From Eopsaltria australis (lineage: Eukaryota; Chordata; Aves; Passeriformes; Petroicidae): a stretch of 64,000 nt of DNA. Shown one piece after another: positions 39,634-54,600 of the stretch. Location: NCBI GenBank assembly GCA_034509425.1, contig JAVTVJ010000143.1:434001-498000 (forward strand). The letters run 5' to 3'. A program made the translations under genes and the position numbers. Within the stretch, counting starts at the first letter, position 1. Every line of letters begins with the position of its first letter. The notes under the pieces were generated by a model that was given only the letters and a program-made list of their open reading frames with translations, did no database searches and was not told the origin of the DNA.

Positions 39634-42600
39634 GTATTGGAACTGAGGAGTTTTAGCCCTTTAACACTGTTGTTCAGCTGTTACTTCTTAGCAGTAAATA
39701 CAGCAACTGCAACAGTGAGGGTCAATGTGCCACAATGTGAGGCACCACATTGTGGTTTGCCTTCCTGAACATGAGTGTGGTTTAAAACATGGCCTTTTAA
39801 CATACAGAAATCAATTCCTTGATTTGCAATTACATGATGCAAGTACAGGTGATCACTTTTCCCTTAAAAGACAAAAATCGGATATGTGCCCTACTTCCTT
39901 CATTTTGCATCCTTTCCCTGTTTTAAGTCACCAAAAATTAATCACTATGGATTTTTACATTTTAAACGTACTCCTGAGCTGTTTCAAGGTTTTCCTAAAA
40001 GTTCTCTCTCTGTTCTGCTTATATGAAGACAAAGATTTATATGGACTAACCCACTCCTCACTAGTCCCATGCACAAGTTAATCCTAGAGCAGGAGGAATT
40101 CCTAGGAATTCCTGAAATCTTCCTCAAGATTTTGTTTCATCATAAATTTTTAAGCAGAAAGCCAAAATATATACACAGAACTGGAAGAAGGAATAGATTA
40201 ATGTAATGTGTCCTTGAAAAACAGGCATGAAATCAGGCAAATATTTTAGCTTGTGCAGAAACACCTACGAAATTTGTTGTCTTTGCTAGGCTGTCATGAC
40301 ACTGAAGGCAGTTCAAGAGGAGCAGCTCTAAACTCTAAGGGAGAGTGTGATTTGTCAGTTTGCAACACAGAACTAACCCATGGAACTGACCCAATTAGTG
40401 ACATGGCAATTATACAGAAGTCTGCTAAATTCATTCAAGTATTTAGTCCTCTGTCAATTCTTGCTCAAACAATTTTCTCTTAAATATCCACGTTGATAAT
40501 TTTTCCTCTGCATTTACCATGAACAGACTCTTCTTTACTGTATCTTTCTATACTGTTGTTATTCATTGAGTTTTTCCTGTCTTTGTCGAAGTTTATGAAG
40601 GTCCCGAGTACCATTCACCCTGGAATTATATTTGAAGTTATGATCAACAAATGGAAGCTACCTGCTCCCAATTTGGTTGTCTCTTTAGTAGGGGGAGAAG
40701 AAAATTTCCACATGAAGCCTTGGCTACGGGACAAGTTAAAGAAAACACTTATAAAGGCAGCTCAAAGCACAGGTGAGCGCTGTAGGCTTTAAAGAAGGAA
40801 TTTGTGTTCCTGCTGGATTCTCACACCTAGCCCCCAGTGATCTGGTAATGACAATGGTCCTGCCCACAGGATTATTTTTGAAAATTCAAGACCTTGCTGA
40901 ATGCAACCTACAGCTGCATATGAATACCTTTGAAAATGAGAGAGATTGTATTATAGTAGCAAAAATAAGTACTTTCAAAGCAAATTACTCTAGGCAAGCA
41001 TTCCTGAAGTGTAAAATTATCTGACATTATTCCCTCAGAGGTGACACTAGAAAGATAGCATCAAAATGGGACCAGATACAATTGCTCCTCTTTTGTGCCA
41101 TAACAAAATAATTCTGAAGAGAGCAGAGCAAGTTGACTTCAACAATAGTGAATTTAGGTAAAAAAGGGAATTTCTGTATTCTCACTTGCAAAATAAAGTT
41201 AAAGTATCTGTGAGCATTTCACAGCAAGCTCTTGGTTTAGCTTAACTGTTCCAGACAAGATTGCACCAGCTTTGCTTTTAATAATGAGACAACCCAGTAC
41301 TAGAGCTCTTTTTGGTACTTTTGTGGCACACAGATATTCTCTATCTCCATCTGCCTTCTGGGCAGCATCAAGAGCCCCAGTTTCTTCATGTTACATATTT
41401 GAAAAAGGCCAGCTTTGCTGTTTACCTAGGGTTCTCCAAATTCCTTGTCACTGTAACAACACTGCTGCAAATTCTATTACCCTGAAGAATTCACTCTCGA
41501 CACACACAAGAACAGGAGAAAGAACTCCAGCTTAGGCTGGTTATACCTGAGCTCTTCTGCTAAGAGGGGATTGCACAGGACTGTTCAGGCCTCAGTTCAA
41601 GTCAACAATTTCCCTGACTCCATCCCTTTGCTCTTCCTCAGAAAACACTCTGCCTGGTGCAGGGATGTTTCTGCTCAGGTGTAGACAGTGAGTGATTCTA
41701 GAGTGAACACAACATTTTTGATGAGCATATTAGAGTAAAGATGGCAATGTTGAACCATGTGATATGTGAAGAACGTTTGCTTGAGCTTATAATTTCTTCT
41801 TTTTTTCCTTATTAAAGTCTTATGTACTTTGCATGTATTTTAATTCTAGAAGTTACAATCCATCAAGACCTGCCTTCAATTTATCTATGTAAAAAAACCC
41901 CTTAAATCCAGTACTGTAAGTAATGTTACTTGACACACAAACATTCAAATGCAAAGAAATTACCTAACTGCTTTTAAAAAATAATTCCAGGTGCCTGGAT
42001 TTTCACCAGTGCTTTACGTGTAGGAGTAACAAGACACTTGGTGCAAGCAGTCCGAGATCTTGCCCTGGCCAGCACCTCATCCACAGTGAACGTGATTGCC
42101 ATAGGAATAACTTCACTCAGAAAAATCCAGCACAGAGAAATTCTGCGAAACACAAAGGTATTTTTCTCCTATTCTATTGTTCGGGTATAAGCCCCACCCT
42201 TACAAAATCTGAAAGCTGTTGGCAGAACAACTTTTTTCTAACTTTAAACAAACAAACAAACAAGCAAACAAAGTGGGGTTTAAGCTGTGTTTTGGAGGAA
42301 ACCGGAATAGAGCTGAAGGATTGTTGGATGATTCTGTGCTCTCCACGCCCAGCGGGTGGCAGCATTAGGCATTAGCACAGGGATGAACGTCAGGAAAATA
42401 TCCCAGAATAAGGTACCTTCATGGACTTCTCCCTTGTCCACTTAGTGCAGAAGCACTTACTCATAGCTATTGCATAAGTACTGTAAAAAAGCGTATTTTC
42501 TCTTATGGGATACCAGACATAAATATTCCAGGTAAAATTTTTCTTCATGTAGCCACTGTATTTGTATTAAATACACAATAACTTGCTCAGTGTAACAGGT

Positions 42601-45600
42601 CAAAAATAACATCCATGCAGGATTTCACCTTTGGGTACTTTCCTATTTATGGGGACCTCTAGGGAATTCTCAAATTGTGTCAAGGGGATCAAGGTTCTTG
42701 GGAAGAAAACAAAAACAATACACCAACAAATAAAAAGCCTCACCCAACAAAACAGTTGCTGAAAGTGTTGCTGCTGAATGCACATAGAAGTGGAGAGAAG
42801 AAGAAAATAGCATTCTCGTCACTGGATATAGAGTCTGTCCTAAGTAGAGCATTATAACAATAAAATTGGTGTGCAATGACAAGGAATGACAGTTTCACTG
42901 CAGTATTTTACTTGCCTGCAGAAGCTACAAAACAAATGACAAACACAGCCCTTTGAATTCACACCTGGTTGTTCTCTCAGAGAGGCTTGGAAGTACCAGC
43001 TAGAAGCTGAGAGACTGCTGGACCATACCAGCAATTTATTGTCATTGGGCTTTCCCTTTTTTTTCTTTTTTTCTTTTACCAATGGCAGCTACCTGTGTGC
43101 TCTACCAGGTGGGAACACTTTAACCTATTTGTGTGGCAACTGGGCCAAAAGGGCCTCAAAGGAAAGAATTCAGTTCACCATGTTTGTGAATTTTGTTCAG
43201 GAAAGTTGCTCTGGCAAATGCAAATTATTTCATCTTCCTCCTAGGCTAAGTGATCAAAATGCATCTGGATCTTTGCCTATCAGCAGCTACAAAACAAGTG
43301 CACTATATTTTTATTTTCTCCCCCTCAACTAAAGCCCAAATTCTTTGTCAAGGGATATTTTGCAAAGAGCATTCCTGACCCTCTGACTTCTGGCACAGCT
43401 TCCACCCAAAGATATTTTGGATTTTAGTCAGTAACTTTAAGACAAAGGAACTACAGACAGGGATGTTGATCTAAACCCAACTCTCTTTATACTTGGCATT
43501 AACACAAGCAGCTTGTTGTATAAAATAGAGCTAACAACCTACACTAGCAAGGAGAAAAACAAGTCCTGAAATCAATGGATCCCTCCCATCCCTTCTGTGT
43601 TAATGGTATGCTTTAAACATCATTGAAAGATCACTTCCACATTTTCAGAGAACAAATAGGAAAATCCCCAAAGGCCTTTTTCAATTGGTTGTTGTGCCTC
43701 CGGGTCCTAATCAAAGGCCAGATCTTTGGTGAGGAGGCTTAATGTTACATGGCAGCAGAATAGAGGCACACCCTCTGTCAAAGCAAAATCTGAAGGAAAT
43801 TAATTACGTCAATCTCATTCCCAGGGAATGAGAGACAGAGAGAAAAAAGGGAAAGAAATCTGTGGAACTTGCTGTTTGCAAGAAACATGGAAGTTCACTG
43901 CTTTTTAGTGGGAGGAAAATGCAATACACAGTGACAACTGCCAAGCTGACAGTCTGAGTTTTGATCAGCAACACTGCAGGAATTGGAAAAGAGACATGAT
44001 AGAAGGAAATGCAGATTTTAAACAGTTGTTTGACTTACTTGCAAGAGGACAGTGATTATGAAAATGAAAAAGAATAATCAGACATTTACAGCCTGGAATG
44101 TATCAAAGTGGACGTGCAACAGTGGGAAAGAAAGATTTATTAAGAAAGGAAGGGGAATTTGAAAAAGTGTGTGTGTATGGGAGTCCATATGTAGTGTAAT
44201 ATTTAAAACAAAAGACTGTAGCAGGGGTTCTGTTTTACCTAGAAAATGATTTTATGCAAAAAACCCCATCAATAAATAATTTAAAGATTTAACACCCCTC
44301 ACTCAAAATAAAAGATGATTCCCCTATCTAAAATCTGTCTGCACTAACTCTTTTAGAATGCAATTTCCAAACTGAGAATAACCATTAGATTTCATATAAC
44401 CCTGTCTAAGTAAAGCTGTGTTAAAATTGATAGGGATGTGGACTTATCTATGGACTTAACATGGACAAAACTCTCCTGAAATAAATAGGTTTGCCCCTCG
44501 TTACACCAGCTGAGGCCTCACATCTCCATACACAATTATCAGGTCTCGTGGCCCCTTTCCATTCATCCAATAAACAATTCCAAAACCTGCATTCCAGAAA
44601 TGATGATTGATATCAGTGTGTTTTGCAGAGGCCAAGAGGGAAACTTCAGGGACTCCAGCTATCAGTGCTGCCAAATCTGGCCTCTTCCAGAAGGAGCAGA
44701 TTTTCCTTCTTCACCCTTTTTTAAGAGTCCATCTGAGTGTCTCACAGGTGGTGTGCTGTGTCAGGGTGCAGCCAGCACAGAAATGGAGAGGAAGGATATT
44801 AAAACACAGGCTGAGCTTTGCAGAGGGCACTGACATATCCCCTCCTCTCTCTCTCTAGAATGAAAGTCTGGTACACTACCAGTCAGATGACAATATCCAA
44901 GGCCCACCCTATTCCCTGGACCACAACCATTCCCACTTCATTTTGGTGGACCACACCACACCGGACGAGCCAGATGGAACCACCAAGCTCCGCTTCACCT
45001 TGGAAAAGTACATTCGGAGCAGCGCACGGGATATGGGGGTGAGCAGCTTCTGTGGAGGAATTTAATCTGAACAGTACTGATAGCACAGCCTTATCAAAGG
45101 GAGCTCCAGCTCTCAAACTGGACAGTTGCCTACACAGGCAAGACCATTTGTCACAATGTAAGAGGCGTGGTACGATGGCAACGTGTACCACAGTAACTTC
45201 TGAAGTTGAGAAAGCACCTCTTTGAACCAAAAATCTGGACTTTTATTGCATCTCCTTAAAGATAGGTCAAAGTTAATCTTCAAAGCATAGCTCAAATTGC
45301 CCTAAAAGACAACATATGGAAAATAAATCCAGCTTCAAGTGCCTTTACCTGTGGTTCAAAGAGATTGATAGCCGTTGTTGTATATTTTTATCCCGTCTCA
45401 CATAAAGGGTCCTGAATTGCTCTCACACTGGATGAAAAGACTTGTTCCAAAGCCCTCTGAAACATTTTAAACCATAATTGTTTTGGGATAAAATCTTATC
45501 CTGGGTAAACACCATAGCATCTAATGTCCAGCTGAATGGACTTTTTTTATAATATCTGTGACCCTTATTTATAATAAGGGCAGGTCTCCTACTGCTATTT

Positions 45601-48600
45601 GTGCAAAGAACTCAGTCTTCAAGCTTGTACAGTTACTTTCACCTTTGCTTTGTTTGTGTAACACCTACCTGCACTCACACAGCCCATAGGATGGTAGCAC
45701 AGACGTACCTGAGAGCACAAATTCTGAAGAATTCCTACCTGGTGACTCAGATAGGAAGGACCATAGCCAGGCTGTAAGGGTAGCCTGAGACTGCAGTTCT
45801 GAGAATTACTGAGCAGCCTCTTCCTGCTCACAAACCAAATCTAATTGAACAAATCTCAGGGGAACATAATTCTGACAAAGAATGCTGATTCATATGACAA
45901 ATATTTTGCTGGAACTTACTGAATTCAGTGTTATCTTCTATAAACAAAACCAATGTCATTCATTTAAGCTCATTTATAAACAAGCTGAGCAAAGCTATGT
46001 GGCTTTACTGAAGTAAAACACTTTAATAAGGTCATATGGGATTTCCCTGTTTAAAATAAAAAACACCTAGAAGTCTTTTAGAGGAAATTTTTTATATACT
46101 GAATATTCTTTGCAATTCAGGACTTCCCAGATTCACAGCATAAAGTCAGAATCCACCTGATCCTCCTCTGGCTAAATTTTTTCTAAATCTATGGTAAATG
46201 AAGAATATTCGTAGCCTTAATCATACCTTGAGGAATCTGTAGTCCACAGAGGTCACTCTTCAAAGAGCATCATGTTAGAGAGGTGTGATAATGCTATCCC
46301 ATTCACTAAAACAAATTAAGTTTCTTGCCAATCACATCTTGGCTACAGCTCAGTCCAGCCTTATCTCTGTAGTCATCCCAAAAGAGACACAACAAAAGCA
46401 AGTAGAGATCTGTACTGAGTTTTGGGAGATCTACAAAGGGGAACATCAAAAAATTGTTTGAACCAAATGCCTTTTATCTTCCAGCTGAAAGAGGCATTCA
46501 TCTCATCATTTTACTGTTTTGACTGAGCTCCTTCAGGCCAATCTATAGTCACCTTTGGATTACAGAGTTCAGCATTTACAGTAAAAACCATCTGAAACTA
46601 TGTGCATGCCCATGGGATCATGGCTTAGGACAAGGATCCTGACCTCATTTCTTCCCCTGATACCATGACATGTTAAATATTTCATTAGCATTTTTAAAAA
46701 AAGTATCAGACTGTGTTATTAATAATCACCACACCAGGCTGTGCTGAATGAAACTTTGAGCTCTTTAAGCAGAATAATAAATCTATGGTTCCTTTCAACT
46801 CATATCTGACTCATCTCATCCTACCCAATCTACACAGTTCATAGAGGAGAAGTATTTTCAAGGGGTCAGCAAAACAGCAATAGCTTTGTAAAAGCTGTTA
46901 CTTTTTAAAAATTAACCCATCTCTTTCACAGGAACGGGTAGCATCGAGATCCCTGTGCTTTGCTTACTGGTAAATGGAGGATCAGGCACACTTGAGGTAA
47001 GAAGCTGTTTTCAGCTTTAGAAAAATAAATTAACTGGTGCCAAGTAATTAATGGAAAATTTGGCTTGATGACAAACACATCTATTGGCATTTTACATAAA
47101 GTAACAATTCACATGTATACACCATTAACAACTGAGTTCTGTTAATATTAAATTTGCAAATATTTGTTTGGGAGAAATATTTCCTTTTGAATAGGTACCA
47201 GCTGATCATTAAAACTTCCATTGCCAGCTTGTCCAGTGGGAAGAAAGGATCCAAACCCAAAACAAACCCACAGAAACCAGCTCCAGATCTAGGGGAAACA
47301 GAAATACTGTGTGATTCCTTGAGAACATACACAAAAAAAGAGAGGAATCTTTCAGTGCAGTTCAGCAACAATGACACAACTCCCTGTCCCAGGGCTCAGA
47401 GGAAGCACAAGACCAGGTTTACTGGACATGCCATTTAAAATGGGAGTGTCCTGGTTCCATTGAGCAAAAGTACATTGTAGGATTGAAGATTGGAGTGTTG
47501 TCTGATTATTATCCTAAATCTTCTTCAGCAAAGGATCAGTTTTGATTTTTTCCTGAGTGGTTCTATAACTTAACATGTTAACAAGGAGACACCCTTTGAC
47601 TTCTATTTTATTTTACTTTTCTTTTTTATAGTACTCTCAGTCTATAGTACCTTTGGAGAGACATAATTTAACTATAATTTAAAGTTTCTAAGTGATGAGA
47701 TTGTGACATACAAGCTGGTAATCCTTTTCAGTATAATGACTCCTTTCTGGGAATGTTTTCTAGTTTCAGTTTCTTGTATCTTGTCATAACTTTTGTCAGC
47801 TGGACTAAAACACACACTCATATTAGAAATCTCACTGTTTAAACAAAGATTATGTCACCTCATGAGCTTGCTTTCTTTCTTTCATGAGAAGCTAAATGTT
47901 GCCGTGCTTCCTATATCGTTGGTTTAGAAAAATCCCATGTTATGACATATAAATCCTCTTTTCAAAGTTCTAGAGAACAGTGTGACTGGAAGATCAAAAG
48001 TGACTGGCTGGAATTGCTCTAAACCAACATGTGCTGGGAAGAAATAGATTGGCAGCAAATAGACATTGTTGCAATTATGATGCCAAGGCCTCTGCTTTCC
48101 TCTCTCAACAACCTGCCTGACTCATTCTAATTGCACAAGTAATAGAATTAGTAGCCTTTAACTCTTGCAGTTGCTATGATTCAGTGATTTTTTTTTCTCC
48201 TGTAGCCCTGTGTTGTATTCCCACAGGCAAATTCCTTATTTTCAGAACATATTGCCAGGTTTAGAAGACAGAAAAAAAACCCTATACAAAAAAAGCCTGA
48301 TGATAATTTCTGTCCAGGGTTACCCTTGCAGCTGACAATGCTGTAACAGAGACTTCAGAGGGAAAAAAATGTCAGGGTCAAAGAAATTCTACGCATTGTT
48401 TGTCCAAATCAGGTTGCTTAGCTACTCAGCAGATGTGTCATGAAAACAAGCATAGTCAGAGGCCTGGATGATCTGCTACACAATTTAAAAAATCCTAATA
48501 GCTTAGAGGAGTCTGGACTGATTCCATAGTGAATTTGATTTAGAATGTGAAATAAACACATTTATTCCCGGTTTGATTGAAGTCCTTCTTTTGCATAACA

Positions 48601-51600
48601 TTTTCTTTCCACTTATGAGTCCTAAAAATGTCCTATTTTAAACTACAGAGAATTTGCAGTGGTTTGGAAAATTCTGCTCCCTGGCTCATCTTAGCAGGGT
48701 CTGGAGGTACAGCTGACATCTTGGCTGTGTTCATAAATGACCCACAGCTGATCATGCCAGAAGCTGTTGAAAAGCAATTTAAGGAGAAATTCCCTGCAGA
48801 GAGCTTCTCGTGGAAAGACATTCTCCAGTGCACAGTGATGGTGAGCTCAAATGTCTGATAAGTGATCACGGTCACAAAGCTCTCTCCTAACACTTGTAGC
48901 TTGGCAAGGAGCTGCTCAAAGTTTTGGGAACTCCAGTGCTTTGTCATTTGTGTCATAGAATGCCTCTCTAGCATTAAAAATCAAGTGGTCATTTGATCAT
49001 GCAAACTGCTTTGTTGCCCCAGTAACTCAGCTGAGCACTTAGAGCTCTGTCCTTCCTCAATTGCTTCCTCAAGTAACAGCCAGCACCCAGGAACCCCACA
49101 GGCCTTCTGTAGGACACAAAGCATTATTTATATCCACAGCTGTGCAGGTGTGACAGAAGAGACCTAATTCATGATCTACAGCTGTTAAATGGAAACCTAG
49201 TTGTGGATAAGCGTGAATAAATTAAATAGCATGAAGAGTTTTTAGAAACTATCCTATCAGTTAATTGTTCCTTAAGTATTATTGTTCTTAAAACAGAAAG
49301 ACAAAACAGATTCACAGATCTTTACTCTTTGCCTTGGGGTACATTTGCATGAGCCTTTTAGAAACAAAAACCCACTTTGAGATTGCGTGGAGACTGAAGA
49401 GCACTGGGTGCCTCTGACATAAACCAAGTCCACCTGGCCTGGCCCAATACTTATTCTTTGCAGTCCCTGCTGTAACCCTCAGCTTTAAAAGTTTCACATA
49501 TTAATTCCATTAGGAAGAACTTTGCCAGATCATTAACAAAAGGGGATGAAAGGCACCTAAGAAGCAATATTGCAGATGATCACAAAGTCTCAGTGCAGCT
49601 GCACTGTGAGAAAGGAAACTCAATAAATAGAGAAGCAGAAGGAAATAGAAGGGTACTGTACATATCAATATTTGAGGACTTTTACTCAGAGAAGGGTTAG
49701 AGACTATGCTTTTAAATAAACAACTCAGAGAGCAAAACTTAAATGTCAAAGCAGGATGAGATAAAATGAAACTAGTGATACGTTTGCGATGATGTGACTT
49801 TGAGTCAAATAAGAATGTAAGTTAAGGAAGGATCTTTTAATTAAATCTCTGCTCTGGTTCTCAGGATATCCAAGTTCTGTTCCTCCTATCCTGGTAGGTG
49901 ATTTGGAAAAGGCAGTAACTCCCTCCTTGCCTTAGAAGTTATTTACATATGGGAAACTAATAATATTTACCTTCTTGCCAAACCTGAGCTTTGCAATCAG
50001 AACATAAGCTTTTGGGAAATACCGTACGGGTGATCCCCACTGGGCGCTTGGGCACTCATGTACATCCAAAGGACAATGTGTAAAATCACTTTTCTTTCAA
50101 CTCAAAATAGATTCAGAACATTGTTTCACACCAGCATCTTCTAACTCTGCACAACTTTGAGCAAGATAGTTCAGAAGAACTAGACACAGTCATTTTAAAA
50201 GCTTTAGTAAAAGGTAAGATACAATAAACACAACACATTCTAATGTTTGTCTTATTTGACTTCTACGCCATAAATATATTTCCTCTTTTTCCAGTGCAAG
50301 CTCAGTTGGCTGTTGGATCAGGTTTCATTTCTGATGCGCTGTTCTTTTGTTTGTTTATTGACAAATTTACTGTGGCAGTTACCGTAACTCTTGTAACTTT
50401 CCTTTAAACTAGTGTTTGCTTTTTAATCCCCTGCTATTGTCTAGTACTATTTTAGTCACTCCTTTATTTCACTACCTGCTTCTCTTAGTAACAGAGGCTA
50501 TAAAAGTACTGAAATATACTGGAGCAGTATATTATTCCAATTACAAACCATTGTTAAAAAACCCAAGAAAACAAAACCAAGACCCACAAGTAGACCAAAA
50601 CTGCCTTTGTTTCAGAAACAATCCATTTCTCCTATAAGAAATTTCCACTGTATCTTCTGAAAGAAGATATTACTTTTGCTGGCACCTATTTCAATTTCTG
50701 TTAACTTAATGGTTTGGGTGAGCCTAAACTTAGCATGGGAGGAAAAAAAAAAGACATTCTGTTCCTGATGCGTTAATTGACACAAGGCAAAAACAACAGC
50801 CAGTCCTGTCCCTGCTTTCTGCAGGCCAGTGTCCCTCTTAATATCCAACAACCATTTAAACTTAATGCTTTTAGCAGAGAGTTCATTTAGAAAAAATTAA
50901 CATTTTTGAATATTAATGTTTCTTAATTTAGGAGAACATTGCTGGGAAGGGTTCCTGGTTAAGTGACACACAGATCTGTGACAGCTGAAGGACAGCTTGA
51001 ATTGCTAAGCAAAGTACCAATATTATATTCATTAAACATAACTGTAAAGTTCTGACTTTATTTGCATTTGCTATTTTTTTCCAGCCTGTAAAAGTCAGAG
51101 TCAGGAGGCTCAGGAATATCTGGATGAACTGAAGCTGGCAGTGGCCTGGAATAGAGTTGACATTGCTAAAAGTGAAATATTCAATGGTGACGTGGAGTGG
51201 AAGGTACCAGGGTTTTTTGCCTTAGATGACACTCAGTGTATCATCCAATGTGTACAGGACACTGAAACATCCCAAAAGATGGCTTCAGTTTGTAACTCTA
51301 CCTGCACACTCTGCTGAAAGATTGGGCAGGGGTATTAAGCTTCCTGAGGTTGTCTGTCTGTCTGGCCCCCTATGTGATAATGGCTAAAGACAGAGGAATG
51401 GCTCAGTGGTCATCATCTCTTTATTGAGCTACTTGAGAGCAGCGATCCTTCTCCCCTTTTGCATAGACCTTGAAAGCAAACAAACCAAAGCTTACAAAGC
51501 ACAAGAAGCAGGCAGATATTACTGCTAGAAGGTGGCATAAAGAATATAATTTTGAAGAATATAAATACCCAGTGTGGTGGGTGCCTCATGTCAAGTCCTA

Positions 51601-54600
51601 CAGCATGCGATTTGTGTTGATGTTTTAACATTAATGTATGCACAGACAGAAATTAAGAGAGTTCCACCTCTTTCTCATTGTACTCACTGTCGACTGGTGG
51701 AAGACAAAATGTGCATGTCCTCATGTTAAATCATACCTCTCTCATCATCCATCCATGATTACCCCCCAAATTTTCCTTTTTCTGTTTCTTTTTTTTTCCC
51801 TTTCATCGATCTAGTCCTGTGACCTGGAGGAAGTGATGATGGATGCTCTGGTCAACGACAAACCAGAATTTGTAAAGTTATTTATTGACAATGGGGCAAA
51901 CATATATGAATTCCTGACCTACAGTCGTCTGCAGAGACTCTACTGTTCCATTTCTCAGAAATGCCTCCTCTATGAACTTCTGCTGAAGAAACATGAGGAA
52001 AGCAAACTGACCTTGGCAGGGCTCACTGGTCAGCAGCAAAATGAGCAGAAGGAGACCTGCCCCCTCTTCACTCTCAGTGAGGTCTCTAGAGTTCTCAAGG
52101 ATTTTCTTCATGATGCATGCAAAGGTTTCTATCAAGACCTCAGACATGGAGGCAAGAAGAAATCTGTGAGTCACAACTTTGCATCATAGTTCTGCTCCCC
52201 TCCAATTCAGAATCTGAACCATTTAAGTTAGGTCTAGCCTTTGGGGTGGGACAGGAAAAGAGATTTAGCGAAAGATACGTGGAGAATACAAATAAGATTT
52301 ACATTTACTAAGAAGTAATTAGACATAAAAACAGTGGTCTGCTTTTCTCATATAGAACTTCAAGAAGTAGTACTGAAAAGGCAACTTCTTCTAGAAGAAA
52401 GAAAAGCAGGCAGTGGACATTTTCAGTCCCAGGTCTGAAAATGGTCATCTTCGTACATGAAACTATTCTCAGATTTATACTCTGAACAAGTAGACCAGAT
52501 AATCAATAACATGCAGTATTTGATATTTGCCCTTAAATCATTATAGTCTTCTTATTGAGTGAGAGAACCCAGAGCAAGAAATAGGAACAATAGTGTGAGG
52601 TGGCCCTGGAAAGCACACTGGCCAACATATGACAAGGACAATATGTGATGGAGGCACCACTGTGGAATGTCTATAATCCACAGTGGTGCAATGGATACAT
52701 CATCATTTTGGTATTTTGACAATGTATTTAATATTCAAACATCTAAGTATCGAAGTGCTTGCAAAAGCATTGAAAATTAATTTGGGTGCAAGGTTTCAAA
52801 ACAAAGATGTATAAAGAAATTTCATTAGGGTTTTGTTTCAGACAACTAAACAATTAAGCCTTTTGGTATCTGCCAAGTTCTAATTTCACCTTTAAATTGT
52901 TAAATCTAGAAACTAATTTAAAAATATATATTCAAGACCTTAAAACACTTTTGCTTTGATAAAGCTGAGCTAAATTAGCTAGTAGTATGAAAAGTTAAGT
53001 TTGAATCTACTCAGTGTTTCTTTACTCACAAGGATGAACAACTTGAGACAACACCTCTGAAGCCACTAAGCAGACTCCAGATGTACAAATTTGCCAGAAA
53101 TAAAAATTTGCCCCTGAAGTCTTACTTAACATTTCTGGTATTTGGCAGCAAGTGAGCTAAAGCCAAGTGCTGTAGATAAGGCCCAATTCAGAGATCAGAT
53201 CCTGCTGCCTAACAGTTTTTTCCCTTTTAAAGTTTCTTCCCATGGCAGCTTCCCAACAGCAGCTGAATCCCATTATTATGGTCAACAGAAAGAGCATCAC
53301 AGTACTGGGATACCAGTATCACTGCTGTGAAATTGCGTGTCTTTGTTCAAGTTAGGAACTAGTGGTTACAAAGACAGATGAGATTTTTAGGATATCTTTG
53401 TCTCCTGCAAGGCTTTCAATGCAATTTAGTTGATTCAATAGCTCACTACTGAAGAACTGAAGAAACACTCCCCAACATCCACCAAAAGTGCCATTAAAAT
53501 AAATTTGAACAGAATCCTGTAATTTAAATTATTAAAACATATATTCTCACAAAAACCCAATTAATTAAAAATGAATCCACTATGGCGGCTTCTAACCAGC
53601 ACAATAGAAATAAAGGCAGTTTTAAAAGATACTTAAAATTCAGAACTTGACCTAAGTGGCTACACTTCCTCTGGACAATTTTTTTAACAAGTACTAAAGG
53701 AATAAGCAGTGTTCTACTTAAACTGCTCCCTGCATGAGGGAAAGGTTTCTCAAAGGAAAGACTGAAAAGGGGTATTGATGTACTCTATTCTTGTCCTGTA
53801 CAGGGCCTTGGCGAGATTTATTTCTGATGAAATAAAATGCCTTTTGTTCCCTTTTCTCTGAAGCCGTGTCCTCTGTGGCAGCTGAGCAGAGCCTGATATA
53901 ATTGAAGGCAAGCTCAGATTAGTTAATCACAGGTCTGTCTTGTCTGATATTACACACCAGTGGTGAAAGCCCAGCCTTAATAAAGTCAATGAAAACTTTA
54001 GCATTGGCTTCAACGGAGTCACCATTTCATCCAGAATGTTCTCACACATATTGGGTTATATCGGGGACACAAGGAGCCTTTAACTCAGTACAGAATGAGC
54101 TAATTACCTTTTGGTCCTACTGAAAAGTCAAAGAAATATGAAGTAACCGGTGAGGCCGAGAGCAGCTTAGATCATGTCATTTGTACAGAACGAACTGTGA
54201 ATCAGGTTTTAAATTCTACAAACCGTATTTCAGGACAAAACGAACACAAAGCGATTACCTGGGCCCTTGGACATGAACCAGAAAAGCGAAAATCCTTGGA
54301 GGGATTTGTTTGTATGGGCAGTACTTCAAAACCGGCACAAGATGGCAAACTATTTCTGGGCTATGGTAAGCACTGAGCTGCAACTGCCTCAGGTGAAGTA
54401 TTGGCATATTTCAAGTTTACAAGATAGATTTTTTTTTTTGCTCAGCCTTGCAGCTCAGATGACAGATAGGTTTGTTTCCAAAACACGAGAGGTGGCATTT
54501 ATAGGGCCTTTCATCTCTGCGTGGCTGCTGCCCGCGGGGGCTGGGGAGAGCGGAGCAGGAGCAGGTGTAAATCAGCCCAGGCTGAAGCTCTGCTCCCTGC

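Noticed and set aside
44818..45042. Plus-strand frame starting MQRALTYP over TRPM5 exon 4
   Set aside because: It is offset one base from the true exon frame, which encodes the conserved SHFILV block.
45562..45580. Inverted repeat as a possible MITE end or RNA hairpin gene
   Set aside because: Arms are only 8 bp with no element body, target duplication or stem extension, so it is listed only as a short repeat.
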